Translations under genes and position numbers: made by a program
The notes under the pieces: generated by a model
The model's input: only the letters and a program-made list of their open reading frames with translations
Databases searched by the model: none
What the model was told of the DNA's origin: nothing
Shown: positions 34,229-46,970 of the stretch, in pieces
Layout: each line of letters begins with the position of its first letter
How positions within the stretch are numbered: the stretch's first letter is position 1
Source of the DNA: Laccaria trichodermophora
Taxonomy: Eukaryota; Basidiomycota; Agaricomycetes; Agaricales; Hydnangiaceae
NCBI GenBank assembly: GCA_018417955.1
Contig: JACTVC010000003.1
Coordinates: 3,286,001-3,350,000, forward strand
Length of the DNA stretch: 64,000 bases
Reading direction: 5' to 3'

Positions 34229-35848
34229 TTAGTACGCACGGTAAGATATCATCACATTTTCCTCAAACATTAAATCCATGCCCTCCTTGATCAGATCCTT
34301 CACGACAGAAGATCGCTCCATATGGACCATAACCTTTGATGGTCCGCACCAGCTTGTGATAGTCATATAGAACTTTTGAAGTTGCGAAACACCATTGGAG
34401 GAGGGGTGGGCATTCCACCTAGCTAGAAGCATTTTTTCAATGTCGAATCCGAAGGCCTCCTCATCACAAGTTGTCAAACCGTCACGATATTCGTATTTGA
34501 TATTCATTCGACCACGGTATTTGAAGCCTTTCAGGTACGGCAACGGAAAAGTACCCGATGTCGTATTGGGGCTTCTAAGATAGTCAAAAAAAATCCGAGA
34601 CAGCCCTCGCAAGCGAGCAGAATCCCGGTCGACCCCATCGAGCCTGAGCTCCAAGTGCGATAGATGGGGGAGTGTATCAAGCAGCATCAATAGATTCTCT
34701 TCCCGTGGCATATAATCGATGATTGCCAATCGTTTCAAGACGACGTTTGAGCGGTTAAGAAAAGCGGAAAAAGCCTCGATTTGGGAATTGTCCTCCAAAG
34801 AAATACCAATGTCTTCGAGTGCAGGCGCGACCAAATAGGCGAGCAACCCAGACGGCCGCAAACTCGTGATTTCTAGTGATACGAGCTTCGGAAGTTGGAC
34901 AGAGGTGGGTTGGGCGGGCTGCCAGTATGAATATGCATAGCCTGTTTCATCATAGCTTCCCGCTTTCCATAATTCAATTATTCTGCAAGACATAAGATTT
35001 GAGCATTTTTCGAGGACGGCTAGACAGGGTGTGGTTTTGAATGACGAAAGAGTGAGCTTCTCTAGTTGATGGTAGGGGAGCCCCACGTCCATGCTTTCGA
35101 AATCCAAAGTCGCCGTGCGAAGTTTTGGTGCATCCAGGAAAATCTTGGAAAATGACGGATAACTGGAGTAGTTATACGGCACAAATTGCAAGCTCAATGA
35201 CCTCAGGTTGGGAATGCGACCTATCGTGGACTCTAGGGTTTCAGCCCAGGCAGAGGGGAGAAAAATATCGAGTGACTCCCATTGATGGGAATACAACGAG
35301 GCAACTGAAATAACGTCCGTTGGCAATCGGGTGCCAACGACGATCCAATCCTCTGGAATCGGCATATAGCCATCCCAGTCGCGGTTCCACTTGTAGACAT
35401 CTTTCTCGTTGAAGGTGATTGTGATAGATAATGGTAGACTCTGTGCAAGACGCAACCATTGATCCAAAAGTTCTGCTTGAATTTCTGATCCCTCCACAGA
35501 TAGGTCTATGCAAAGCGATACAGAACTCCATAGCTCTGGCGCTGAGCGCGCCATGTCTCGCCAGGCACGACAAACGCTGCTGATGACGAAGGGAGTCGTG
35601 ACCACCTGCTGATTCCGGAGGGAGAGACGGCCTTCGTGACAAGCAAATAAAAATATGACAACGCATATTTCGGGAGTTAGCTTGAAGAAAGAAAGTTTGG
35701 AATTGCGCTGGGTTTGTAGAGATCTCCGCTTGTCGCTCAAGTCTCGCATAGCGGCATTGACACCATCAATTTCTACTTCCAGGTCTCGGATTGCGATTTC
35801 GTTTTCAGAAAGACACATTTTAAGCCTTTGGTCGGCTTTTCGATTCAA
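34229..35848 (-). CDS. F-box-like protein, 539 aa
   Basis: Intronless. Residues ~10-48 form a coiled coil (NEIAIRDLEVEIDGVNAAM...), followed by an F-box-like segment (KLTPEICVVIFLFACHEG...), a conserved VCRAWRDMARSAPELWSSVS motif and a long leucine-rich-repeat-like region. This is the large agaricomycete F-box family, in which the F-box is thought to join SCF ubiquitin ligases and the C-terminal part to choose targets; no target can be named. It lies head to head with another F-box gene at 36,212. Confidence 0.85.
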   Translation of the reverse strand: MNRKADQRLKMCLSENEIAIRDLEVEIDGVNAAMRDLSDKRRSLQTQRNSKLSFFKLTPEICVVIFLFACHEGRLSLRNQQVVTTPFVISSVCRAWRDMARSAPELWSSVSLCIDLSVEGSEIQAELLDQWLRLAQSLPLSITITFNEKDVYKWNRDWDGYMPIPEDWIVVGTRLPTDVISVASLYSHQWESLDIFLPSAWAETLESTIGRIPNLRSLSLQFVPYNYSSYPSFSKIFLDAPKLRTATLDFESMDVGLPYHQLEKLTLSSFKTTPCLAVLEKCSNLMSCRIIELWKAGSYDETGYAYSYWQPAQPTSVQLPKLVSLEITSLRPSGLLAYLVAPALEDIGISLEDNSQIEAFSAFLNRSNVVLKRLAIIDYMPREENLLMLLDTLPHLSHLELRLDGVDRDSARLRGLSRIFFDYLRSPNTTSGTFPLPYLKGFKYRGRMNIKYEYRDGLTTCDEEAFGFDIEKMLLARWNAHPSSNGVSQLQKFYMTITSWCGPSKVMVHMERSSVVKDLIKEGMDLMFEENVMISYRAY

Positions 35849-36211
35849 AACTTGGCGTCGATGAGGCCTGAGATGTGAGAGTTCCAGCTTATGAGGCCGA
35901 GTTAGCGTTCAAGACATCGCCAGGAAAACACAACCACACAGACTTCAGTTACCGGACTGGCTCTTAAGTAATGCTTCCAAAATGCAATGCTTCCATAATG
36001 TTGCGTTGCTATTGCGTAGGCTTCGAAATTCTTCTTTGTTCTTCTAATTCAAGTTCTCAATAGTTTCCGACATCATCTGCTTTGAGACTGGCCTTTCTAG
36101 GTTGTTATTGCTGATGACGTGTTGAACGTTAAGGAGAGCCAAGGAAGATTGGTAAGAAACTCAAACATTTCCTCCTCCTTTAGTTCCTTTGTGTTATCTG
36201 ACTTTCAGAAG
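35849..36211. promoter_or_regulatory. Divergent spacer between two F-box genes
   Basis: 363 bp between the two start codons, presumably holding both promoters. No motif I can name. Confidence 0.5.
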
Positions 36212-37783
36212 ATGGATCACGCATCCCCATTGCCGACAGTCCTCAAAGTCCACAGGGCATCCGAATTTGGAGCGGAAATTCACTGGTCTGATCGTCGCAG
36301 ACACAATCTCTCACTTCCCATATCGAAACTCCCCTCCGAGATTCTCTCCGGTATCTTTTTTTTGGGAGTATTTTCCATGGAATCGCCAAGGCCTGAAGCT
36401 GCTGCTAGACGGGTTTCTCAAGTCAGCCACTCTTGGCGCATGGTGGCACTTGGATGCTCCTCGCTTTGGGGTCGCGTTATTGACTTCGCCCGTGCCGCGC
36501 CTGAATGGACAGAAGAGCTTCTGCGGCGCGTAGGAGAATCTCCTATTGACTTGTACTTGCAATCCGATCCCAAAACTGAGACCCTCGCCAGAGCACTTCA
36601 ACACTTCTGTCAAGCGCGAATTTTCTGCTTGGTCCGGTCGTCATCAGATGTGGACTCTATCTTGACTACTTACCTCGCTCAGTATGCACCACATCTAGAA
36701 CAATTCATCCTTCGGTTTATGGGAGCGAGAGCGACGTCATTCTTACTACCCTCCAATTTCGGGGAATGCTCGCCCCAACTTCGCGTTCTTGAGCTGCAAG
36801 GGTGCAACGTCGACTTCCGTCTTCCCTTGTTCCAGCGATTGGAAACTCTTTTCGTCTACGGCATAGAAGATCATAGAGCGCCAACGGCTGCTAAATGGCT
36901 AGACATATTGGCGAATATGCCTTTACTCGCCAGAGTTAGCATCGCATCGGCGACTTCTGATGCTCATGAGAACATACTCTCAACTGCCAATCTTCCAAAC
37001 CTGAAGAATCTGTCCCTTTCCTCATCCCTGCTTGTTTCTGCCGCGATTATATGCAATCTTATCCACCCAGATACCACAAATGTAGCCCTTTTTTGCACCG
37101 ACGCGACTTCAGGCGTTGATCTCGAACGTCTCTTCGTCAAGCTTTCGCGTCATATGTCACTCTCGAATTCTCGGAGCCACATTGGCGTGACAATTAAAGG
37201 AATGTGCATCAGCGTCCGAAATGGGTGGGACGGATGTTTGGCAGAAGGGAGGGTAAGCATAGAACTGAACCATATGTCGGACATGACTCGGCACTCTCTC
37301 CTTGCTGCGATCATCGCCGCATTCGGAAGTATCTTTCAAGAAGCAACATCGTTGGACTTCGAGATGGGACTTGACCTCACTGTTACTGATTCGGAGGAGT
37401 CTCTACTACTTGACCTTCTCCGCAAGTTTGAAAGGGTGGAGCTGCTGAGCTGTTTCTTCGATCGGCGCGTATTCGCCGTTCTGCAAGGAACCCATACGCC
37501 TTCGACTGTCAGCCCAATTGATGATGGCGAAGCTGAAGCTGAACGGGATATACAAATACTATTTCCATTGTTGCGAAAACTGACGCCTCGGTGGCAGTAT
37601 AATATCGACTATACGCAAGGCTTTCAGGACTTGGTACCCTTTCTTCGTTACCGCTCAAGTATTGGTGCAAATATCACGACTCTTTATCGGGAGGACTTCA
37701 AGTTCGACGTCCACCAGACCAGGTTGTTAAAGGAACTCGGATTGCAGGTTTTCCACTACCGAGAGGATGAGAATGAAGAATAG
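36212..37783 (+). CDS. F-box-like protein, about 523 aa
   Basis: An open frame starts at 36,119, but the ATG at 36,212 (MDHASPLPTVLKVHRASEF) follows a tttcag sequence and is a more natural start; the upstream part may be intron or UTR. The F-box-like motif is LPISKLPSEILSGIFFLGVF, then VSQVSHSWRMVALGCSSLWG, followed by a leucine-rich-repeat-like region to the stop at 37,781. Same broad family as the divergently placed gene, but not a close paralog. Role probably as SCF substrate adaptor, by family only. Confidence 0.82.
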   Translation: MDHASPLPTVLKVHRASEFGAEIHWSDRRRHNLSLPISKLPSEILSGIFFLGVFSMESPRPEAAARRVSQVSHSWRMVALGCSSLWGRVIDFARAAPEWTEELLRRVGESPIDLYLQSDPKTETLARALQHFCQARIFCLVRSSSDVDSILTTYLAQYAPHLEQFILRFMGARATSFLLPSNFGECSPQLRVLELQGCNVDFRLPLFQRLETLFVYGIEDHRAPTAAKWLDILANMPLLARVSIASATSDAHENILSTANLPNLKNLSLSSSLLVSAAIICNLIHPDTTNVALFCTDATSGVDLERLFVKLSRHMSLSNSRSHIGVTIKGMCISVRNGWDGCLAEGRVSIELNHMSDMTRHSLLAAIIAAFGSIFQEATSLDFEMGLDLTVTDSEESLLLDLLRKFERVELLSCFFDRRVFAVLQGTHTPSTVSPIDDGEAEAERDIQILFPLLRKLTPRWQYNIDYTQGFQDLVPFLRYRSSIGANITTLYREDFKFDVHQTRLLKELGLQVFHYREDENEE

Positions 37784-39439
37784 TTCTTGGACATCATCTC
37801 GAGATCCGAGTACTACCGCTAGCTGGCATGTAATTCTTGAAATCCTTTTCGAAATGAAGACCTTCCCGGATGGGAAGACATCCCTCTCTTTTCCTTATCC
37901 GACGCGTACACCATTGGCTGACCAAGGTTGGCGCATCGAAGTTATTCTTATGACCATTCGCTGTGTTATCCTTCGCAACGGCTCATCGGAAGTTTGGACG
38001 CCATCTGATCATGAGACCACAAAGGCTTTCAAAATGTGAGGCACCCGGATTGCTTTGAGAACGTCACTGAACTTATGAAGACCTGGATCTAGGTCAAGCA
38101 CCTTGTGCTTGGGACTCCGTGAAACCCCGCTTGCCGGGAGCCCGAAACTTTCATTTGTCATCCCTTTGGCACTCAAGGGAACACTTCTCCAAGTCCGTCA
38201 ATTGAAACGCTTTCACCGTCCCTCTTCTATCTCACAAGGGATTCATGTAAACGCCGGATCTATCTTCGCACTGTCAACCTCCACTGCCTTGTGCACACTC
38301 CGTAACGTACACCTTGAAGGGTGAAGCAAAACCTCAGTTCCGTTCGTCTCGCGCTGGGTTGACATACGCGAGCTTACAGAGTTCAAGTTGCCCGTGAAGC
38401 CCATAGCATGTACCGGTACAAGACACTTTAACGCATACGCACAGGCGTCCCAGCCGGCAAAGCTGCGATTGGATTCCGCGATGAAGATAGAATCACACAC
38501 GAACACTGGACGCTCCTAGCTAAACGCCACTCGCCGTCCTCCAGGCTCTATTTCGATATCGACCCCAGAAGCCAATAGAATCGTTACGACATTGAACGTT
38601 CGTTATACGTTGCTTCTGTAAGTTCCACCCTCCGGCATTGCGGTTCGAAAACGCCTAGCGCCATATTTACCTCTCAGCATGTACATATCAGATATCAGGC
38701 TCACTCAGAAGACTTCTCACTACATCCGACTCCTGGGTCATTCATCCATACATGAAGCAATGTCGGCCGCATCGCCGAACCATCGAAGCCCAACACGGTC
38801 TCTTGAATCGAAGCCGACATCCAATACCATGTCAACCCGCCATCCACGGACATCTGTCATCCACACTTTTCTGATGATCGCATATTGATTCTTTGAGTAG
38901 TGACAAGACGTTTTCAGCGCTAAACGAAAACTTAAACCCTTCGCGAGGCAAATAAACGTGAATCGGGATTGTTGAAACCTAATGATTTGACGTTCATGAC
39001 GTCGGTGGCGAGGCGCCATATGCACTGGTACTGCAGGGTACTGCGCTATGCAATTTGAAATGACATACAGTTAGGACTAGCGCTCATGTGCGCATGGCAG
39101 TGCGCAAAGGTACAGGTTTAAGTTTACCCCATGTACGCAAGTTTCAAACATCTTCTCTGTTTCATATAACGACGGAATTGGGACGTGATGATACGGCATG
39201 CCAATAGCTATGTATGTACAATTGTACATTAAAAGAGACTAAACCGCTTTTGAAGTTTGTGGTACAAGTCAAAAAAGAAACAGAGGATCAAGAGAAGGGA
39301 GACTAAGTCAAAAGACGTTCGTCATATGTAGATGGGCAAGACAAGAGAGTATATATATATGTCAGTAGCGAGAAACAAAAAAGAAATCTATCTTACAAGA
39401 AAAAAAACATGCAAGATTAAAGAAGAACCAAGGCGTTAG
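37784..39439. other. Spacer with possible F-box remnants
   Basis: Between 37,784 and 38,340 there are short coding-like stretches in shifting frames directly behind the F-box gene, perhaps decayed F-box sequence; I cannot prove it. 38,600-39,439 holds nothing I recognise. Confidence 0.35.
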
Positions 39440-40098
39440 TTACTTCCTTGAATCTATTTTTGTGGGGTTGGTTGGGTGGGGGGCTCGATGTAGGTAGGCA
39501 TTGGGGGCCATAATTGGGGGGCCAGTCGGGAATATTATCCTTCGGTCTCCGAGGAACCAGCCTTGGGGAGCACGAAACGCGATTTCAAGCGACGACGGAC
39601 GTGTAGGTTCGATAGTCGAGCGTGGGCAGCACGGCTTCTGGAGCGAGAGGGACCACGATGGACCAACGCAGAAGTTGTGGTGCTCGGAGGGTGGCCAAGC
39701 GACGACGGCGGTGGGGGGTAGGCTGGGTGGGTCGACTGGATATGTGACGTCGAGGAACAGAAGCATACAAGAGATGAAAAACGGCAGAAGAGGGGAGGTG
39801 GTGGGATGAAATTAGGGAGAAGAATAAAGGTAAGGGGGATGGGATAATATGTAACAATATAGTATAGATACTTTTAACAAAAAAAAAAAAATTCGACAAG
39901 GAAAGGGCAAGGCAAGGAGGGAGCAGGGATGATACAAACAAAAGTCGAGTAGATTCGAAAGGGAAAAACAAGCAAGCAAGCACCAGATGATTCTATAACA
40001 CAACACCCTCCTTCAGTACCACACTATAAGAAGGGAAAAGAAAGACGTACAGATAGATTGTTCGATAGATAAATGTTGGTTTACAAATGTCGTTCTCC
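39440..40098. other. Probable 3' flank of the C2H2 gene
   Basis: Low-complexity purine- and pyrimidine-rich sequence behind the stop at 40,099. No separate gene supported. Confidence 0.4.
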
Positions 40099-42985
40099 TC
40101 ACGACATATCCATCGCATGACCACCAGAAGCAGCAGCAGCGGCATACAACTGCTGCTGATGTTGCGCATACAATGCCGCAAAATGGGAGTCTGTAAAGTG
40201 TTGTTGTTGAGTCTGGTCAACAAAGTTTTGCTGTTGCTGATCAACGAAATTCTGCTGCTGTTGCTGATCAACGAAATTTTGCTGGTGATCACCAAACCCC
40301 TGCTGCTGCTGCTGCTGTTGACCTTCACCCCCACTCCCAACAAAATGTATCTGCTCCGTCGCAGCATGATAAGACGAATCAGACCCCTGCGAAGACGAAT
40401 GCGAATGCCTAGGCGAATGCGAATACCTCGACCTCGAAGGCGAATGCGGCGAGTGGACTTGTTGTTGTTGGTGGTGTGGGGACGTCACATGCATATGCGG
40501 CGACGAACTCTGCATGTGGACTTGGTGTGCCATCTGCGCTTGTTGTTGCGCTTGGACTTGGGCTTGTTGTTGCGCCTGTTGAGCTTGAACTTGGGCTTGT
40601 TGTTGAGCCTGTTGTTGAGCTTGAACCTGCGCCTGCTGCTGCTGCATAACCGCATACTGTCTCTGCATCTGCGCATGTACATGCGCATACTGATACGCCA
40701 TCTGCTGCTGCTGCTGTTGAGCCGTAAACGTAGGCGAAGCAGGCGTCGACACCACCCCATTCCCATTCCCATTCACAGTGGAAGGAAAAGGCTGAACAGG
40801 CGTAGCCTGTATAGGCGTCGTCATCGCCGTAGTAGGCGGTACCCCCGTCTGCGTCTGCGTCGAATAATGCACCGTAACCGGCGTCCCCGTCCGACTAGCA
40901 CTCCCAGCCCTACTAACAGGAACGCTCGCGCTCCCCTTGCCCCCACCTAAAAACCTCTTCCTCCCCTCCCTCTCCGCTTCCGTCCCCCCACCTCCTTGTT
41001 GAAGCTGCTGCCGCTTCTGCGCCCCATGCAACAAACACTCATGCTGCCCACTCGCAAGCAGCGCAAGCCCAACAGCTCCATGATCGCCCGAATGCTGATA
41101 ATGATACCTCAACCCATTCATATTCTTATACCTCCTCTGACAATCGCCAACGCCACACGCAAAAGGCCTTAACCGCTTCTCAGCCTCCTTCTCCACCTCC
41201 CTCAATTCCGTTTCGGAGATATTCCCCAGTTCGCCATAGGTCAACACGCCTTGTTCATTCATCACCTCATTAGGTGCACCGTCATTGAGGGGAGGAGCAA
41301 GAGCGCTACCGCAACTAGCACTCCTAGTCAACCCAGCCTCCCTCTCCTTATCCCTCCTCTTCCGCTCCAAAAGATCTTTAACATGCTCCAAATCCTTCGG
41401 AGGCGCAAAGTTGCAGCTCCCATGCGTCATGTGGTACTTTAACCCATTCGCCTGCTTGTACGATTTATTACAGTTCGGCTTGGGGCACCTGAACGGCTTG
41501 GATAACAACAAAGAACTACCAGGGCGGGAAAGCGTAGCGCCAGCCACAGCAGAAGAGCTCGACGTTCTCACAGGCGTAGAAGCACCGCTATTAGGCGCCG
41601 TGTGCGACTTGCTCAGTGGGGCAGGGGAAGCCGGTACGGACGAGATCGGACTTTGTGCTGCGTTGGCCAACGAATGGTGGTACGTCGTCGTCGGACTCGG
41701 AACGCGCGAGCCGCCAGGGGTGCTGGAGGGTGTGACAGACGCGCTGCTGGAGAAGAGAAGGGCAGGAGGGACGCATTGACCCTGGTTTTGTTGATTTTGC
41801 TGTTCTTGCCATTGGGTAGGCGATACTCCGTGCAACGCGCTGGCTTCGTCAACATTGGCGCCGTTGAATTGGGCGCCTGGCATGCAGGAGGAGTAGTCGG
41901 AGGAGAAGCGGGCGTAGGGGTTGAATACCTCCTCGGGGTTTGGGACGAGTGCAGGGGAGTTTAGGTGTGAACGTGGGAAGGAGGAGAGGTTGAGGTTGAG
42001 GTTTGGCCGTTGGGTGCTGGCTGTGGGCGAAGAGTGGCGTGTGGAGGAGACGCTGTTGTCGTAGGTTGATAAAGGAGAGGAGGGTTGTGAGATATACGCC
42101 GAGACGTGGTTGTGTTGAGGTAGATGGTGGGGAATAAAGGCGTGAGGTGATGGATAGGCTGATAAAGGAGTGGATATGGGCGTATCTGGAGGAGAGGGAG
42201 CGCCCGATGAAGGTGATGAATGGGAGCTTGACTGACTTGGTGTAGGAGGAGGTGGTGGTTGAGTAGAATTGTCTAAATCCAACTCTAATTCCATATCGTC
42301 TGCATCAAAGGGCGCTGGATACGGTTGTTGTTGGTTGCGTTGTTGGTGGTATGGAGGACATGGTGTAGGTTTGTTGTTGTGATGGGATGTCGAAGGATCC
42401 GAGTCATGGGACTGCGGATAGAAGGGGATCTGGATGTGAGCCTGGGGCTGAGGTGCGGTCGGATCGAGGACGACGATGTGCACTTCCTCGAAATGCTCCA
42501 ACAGGGCATGAAGATCGTTTAGCTGAAGACCACAGCAAGTGTAATTTTGACACTGAAACATGTACAAGTCAGTGGCAGAATGGAAAAACCAAGTAAGAAA
42601 CTGACGAGTTCTCTATCTCGGTCAAATACATTGAGTGCATTGAGGATAGACCCGTCTGTGGACGACGGTGTCTTACCTGCTCTAAATTCATTCGGACTGA
42701 TTGCCGGTTAATACGAGTGTGTAAGCGAGTGAGCAAAAGGTAAACATACTCTATTGAGCTGAGCAGTTGAGCAGTTGGCGAACCCATGGGAAAGCGACCG
42801 CCGCCAAAGGAACCAACGCCAAACGAGCCAGCGGGCCATGAGATGGGTGAGCCGAGAAAGTGGCGGGTGTACGAAGCGGGATTGAAGAAGCCAGATGAGC
42901 CAGTATAGGAGCCCTCTGCCATAGTGTAGTCAGCATTGTGTGAATTATTCGAAGGGAGTGCGATGGGTTGAGATGTGGAAGCCAT
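40099..42985 (-). CDS. Q-rich C2H2 zinc-finger protein, Sfp1-like
   Basis: Probable nuclear transcription regulator; yeast Sfp1 controls ribosome biogenesis genes. Two exons give about 920 aa: 42985-42677 (MASTSQPIALPSNNSHNADY...) and 42552-40099, joined in phase at LEQ/CQNYTCCGLQLNDLHALLEHFEE, a family-typical CC-H-H motif. A gtatgt...cag stretch in the first exon (42,766-42,714, 53 nt) would shift the frame if spliced, so I leave it in. Downstream are two C2H2 fingers of the Sfp1 type: FRCPKPNCNKSYKQANGLKY (H-x-C form) and FACGVGDCQRRYKNMNGLRY. The last 250 residues are glutamine-rich with long CAG/CAA runs, typical of activation domains and prone to length change. Confidence 0.82.
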
Positions 42986-44099
42986 AACCAAACGGATTGT
43001 AGCAAGTAACCAAGCAAAGTTCGTCGCTCCGATATCACACAATATACACCCCTGTTTGTACAAATGTTATGCTTTGTTTACCAACACCTCCCAGTTCTAT
43101 AGTCGGCCCGTGCCAATTCTATAGCCGCCGCACAGCACCCTCTCCAGATCTATGGTCCGACCTGCTCCGTCACTGAATCTCCATATGTATATCCTCATTC
43201 CACACCCCTTGAGTCTTCTCCTCCGGACTTTGAACCCCAGCCCATGCCGAACGCCGAGTCCAATCCACGTGTTTCGTTACCGACTCCATCGCGTGTAAAG
43301 AAAGGTACACAATCAGTATCATCATCATCACTGCATAACAGGTACCAATTCTCCTCGTGGATACAATTCAGTCCACTTTCCTACTTGCGCATCGTATCTC
43401 GGCCAATAACACACGCAACAAGCTAGAAATCTACCCCAAAGCAAAGATCCTGCAGGATCACCCAGCCTGACCTCGATTCTCATCAACCCAAGTACTTAAC
43501 TAGCAATCTCAATTCAATCCCTTGATCACTGAACGTCTAGCGTGAGCATGAACCTCCAACACACGGTTTCTAAACAAAAAGACGGGTGTTGTCGGAGTAC
43601 GGTTCGACATATGTCGTGTGCCGTAAAATTCAGAAAGAACCAACGACTTCAAGTTGATCATAGCCATCCTCGCTTCCTAGTCTCGGAAGCGGTACTATCT
43701 ATCACACTCCGAAACGTCGGCACCATTTGGGCATTGCACACTCATTAATCACTTGCCCAACATGTTGAATATTCCAAATACGCCACGCGCCCATGGCCAA
43801 CGAGCGTCTAACTCCTTGAAGGCTTAAGCCTCCCATCACCTACTATACAAGTTCCGCTCACTGACACTTTCCTGAATTTCGAAATCAGATTCAGAACTGA
43901 GAACGAGCTCTGCAGGTCACTTGACCCAACGCCTTCCTCGAGAGTAGTAGATCAACGCCAAGTCTCGTTGATTCAGGTCCTGAGTGATAGCTTTGCTAGT
44001 GCCCCGCACCCACAAACAAAGGAAAGATGAGCCCTGGCTGGGAACGCGACGATCAGTGTTGATGTCAATGGTGCTGGCCTGGGTGCAATTGCTAGTCAG
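42986..44099. promoter_or_regulatory. Upstream region of the C2H2 gene
   Basis: 1.1 kb without an ORF I can support; pyrimidine-rich around 43,180-43,260. Confidence 0.4.
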
Positions 44100-45720
44100 G
44101 ATTCCGATCACGACGAAGGAATAAGTGGGTGAGTGAGCCTGGCCGCCTTATAAGCACTGGCATGTCTGAAGAGTAGGAAGACCGTGCCGATTCGAGACAA
44201 AGCAAGTAAGTACCCTTCAGTACCCCATCCTCGTGCAGGACGTCTCGGCATCTTGTCAAACATTTAACACAGGGTTGAATAACCGTTGCACGCACAGATA
44301 TCTCCCATGTCGTAACGTCCACTGGTAGACAAGCGGCTTGAAGAAACGCTCCATTCAGTGAACACGTCGCGACAGTGGCAAATAAAACCAAGTAAGTACC
44401 CCATCCTCATCTATCCTCATGCGTCTCGGCATCTTGTCAAACACAGGGTTGATTAACCGCTGCATGCACAGATATCTCCCATGTCGTAAAGCTCACTAGT
44501 ACATAGACAACGTCGCGGCAGTGGCGATATGAGGTCACTCGTGCCTCGACGGTGTTTCACTGACAATACACTTCCTTGCAACTTTGCGTTCCGTGGTGGA
44601 TGCTACATAGGACAAAGGAATAAGTGTGTGATCAAGCCGCCTTATAAGCATAGCGTGTTTGGAGTCTTACCAAGTCAGGGTAACAGGAAAATGGCACGTT
44701 AGTTGAGAATCAAGACAAAGGGATTAAGTACCCCACCCTCGTGCAGGACGTCTCGGCGTTTTGGAAAAAGGGTTGAATGACCGTTACCAGATGTCTCTCC
44801 CATGTCGTAACTCAAAGTCCACTAGCAGAGAAATGGAAGAAACGCTCCAACACGTCGAGACAGTGGCGACTCGGATTGAGGTCACTCGTGCGTGACATGG
44901 TCAGTTGAAATGACGGTGTTTCAATAATCCCACTTCCACTTGCGTTCCTTGGTGGATTGCAATTACTAGTAAGGCCCATCCAGGACACTCGAAGGACTCG
45001 GAATAAGTGAGCAGTGATTAAGCCGCTTTATAACTTGAAGCGTGTCGTCTTATTGAGTCATGGTACCAGGAACCTGGACACATTCCGATTCGAATTGAGA
45101 GTCGAGAGTCGAGACAAAGCAAGGAAGTAAGTACATACCCCCTCATGCCTCGTCCCGGCATCTTGGAAAAAGGGTTGAATAACCGTTGCCAGATGTCTGT
45201 CCCGTCCACTAGCAGACAAAAGGAAGAAAAGCTCCAACGCGGCAATCACATCAAATGAGGTCACTCGTGCCTTGGTCAGTAAAAACGATGGCGTCTCGAC
45301 AATCCACTTCTTGTGCATTCTGGATGGAAGGAAGGGGTTGCTCAACATCGACACTCCAGTTAGTCTCTCCCAATTTCTACAGTGCGCGTGCGGGTTTAGA
45401 CGAGTCCACTCATCCAACATGAAACAGACCCGACACTCTAAACCCACTTACCTACCCACTGGCATTTCATCATCCGGACTCGAAATCGTCACTGAACAAG
45501 GATCGTTCCGATTCAAATTTGAGAGCTGAGACAAAGCAAGTTAGTAAGGGCCCCTCACGCAGCCATTGAAATATTGACGTCTCGGCATCTTGGACACAGG
45601 GTTGAATAACCGCCGCGCATGCACCTCTCCCATGCCGTAAAGCTCACTAGCAGACAAAGGGAAGAAACGCTCCGCCACGTGTGCTCCGGACAGTGAAATG
45701 AGTGACCACTGACCACGGCG
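44100..45720. repeat. Irregular tandem repeat array (about five units)
   Basis: Recurring blocks in fixed order: GGAATAAGTG...GCCGCCTTATAAGCA, CAAGACAAAG...TTAAGTACCCC, CATCTTG, AGGGTTGAATAACCG, CTCCCATGTCGTAA, CCACTAGCAGACAA and GAAGAAACGCTCCA. The GGGTTGAATAACCG block lies near 44,272, 44,447, 44,769, 45,172 and 45,599, so unit length varies from about 175 to 430 bp. A further, deaminated copy is at 55,198-55,640. Confidence 0.8.
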
Positions 45721-46589
45721 TCTCGACAATCCAGTTCTGTTTTGTAATCTGTGGATTCTGGATGGATGGAAGGTCCGACCCCAACATGGACATTCAAAAG
45801 CACTCTAGTAACTCTCTCCCAATCTCTACAGTGCACATACAAGTTGAGACGAATTCAGTCAACCCGTCCAAAATGAAACAGACGTGTCGGACGCTCTAAA
45901 CCCACTGGCATTTTACTCCCCCTCATACTCAAGTCAACGTCAAGTAAACATTAACCTTCCTTCATTCCGGGCATTGCCCTCAAGTTCCAACCAATCAGCA
46001 ATCCTTTCCATTCTATTGCGCCCCAATCTAATCCTGAATTCCGCCCAATCCCCAGACGGGGACGGGGACTCGGGCTTCACTTAACCTCCACTTTTTTTAC
46101 CTTTCGCATTCGCATTCTCTTTGGGGTTCATAAACAAGCCCTGCATCATCCTGTCGAGATCTGCACACTCGATTTCGAGTGTCTGCGCCTGTGGTGATTT
46201 GACTTCAATGTATGCCTCTAGTACTCTTCATGTCGAGAGTGGCGAAGTTTCATTTTTGTGGGGGTGTCCTTCCTTTATTTTTCGAGTCGCGACGTATTTG
46301 TTTTCTGACATGGATAGATTGCCAGCCGTACCTAGACGCGAGTTGTTTCTGATCTCCTTAGGTTGATGAATGAATTAATTGGCGATCTGACAAGCTTCGC
46401 GACATGAGTATATCGTGGACTCTGTAGGTGCCGTACAGCGCCAGCGTGAAAGTCAAGTGAAAGTAGTCGAAAGACGAAGACGAGGAGAAGACTGGCGCAG
46501 CCAAAGGTGTATAAAAATAGACCAAAACACGCCGCATTTGCCTCGTGGCATGATTGGGGGTCAGGCGCTCTTCTTTCCTTCCTTCCGTC
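45721..46589. other. Spacer
   Basis: No gene seen; transition from CpG-normal sequence to the CpG-depleted island. Confidence 0.4.
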
Positions 46590-46970
46590 TATGCTTGTCC
46601 AAGTGGGTAAAAAATCCGCCTACATTTTGAATTTGAAATATTATATCTATAATATATTTCTGTTAACCTGCCAACATTTTTCTGCCCCACTCAAACATTT
46701 TTGTAGTCTGCTCAAACACTTTGTAGTCTGCTCAAACACTTTGGTAGCCTACTTAAACATTGTTGTAGCCTGCTCAGACATTGCAAAATATTATTCACTC
46801 TGCCAACATATTCTTTAGCCCCACACACATTTTGTAAGTCACCGAAATATATTCTGCCTTATGCGCAGATTTAATTAAGGCTTTCCATTTCGGGAATGCC
46901 GGCTTGCCGTGCTTAAGTAATTGATCTCCCTTGGCACCTTCGGCACAGCCAGGCGGAGCTCTAAAGTACT
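46590..46970. repeat. Left arm of a large inverted repeat
   Basis: Reverse-complement match to 50,333-51,010. It begins TATGCTTGTCCAAGTGGGTA, runs through short degenerate copies of a TGCTCAAACACTTTGTAG unit, and ends near GGAGCTCTAAA. Confidence 0.82.

Noticed and set aside
40087..40950. 287-codon plus-strand frame rich in L and R
   Set aside because: Antisense of the CAG/CAA-rich part of the C2H2 gene; composition is explained by the glutamine runs.
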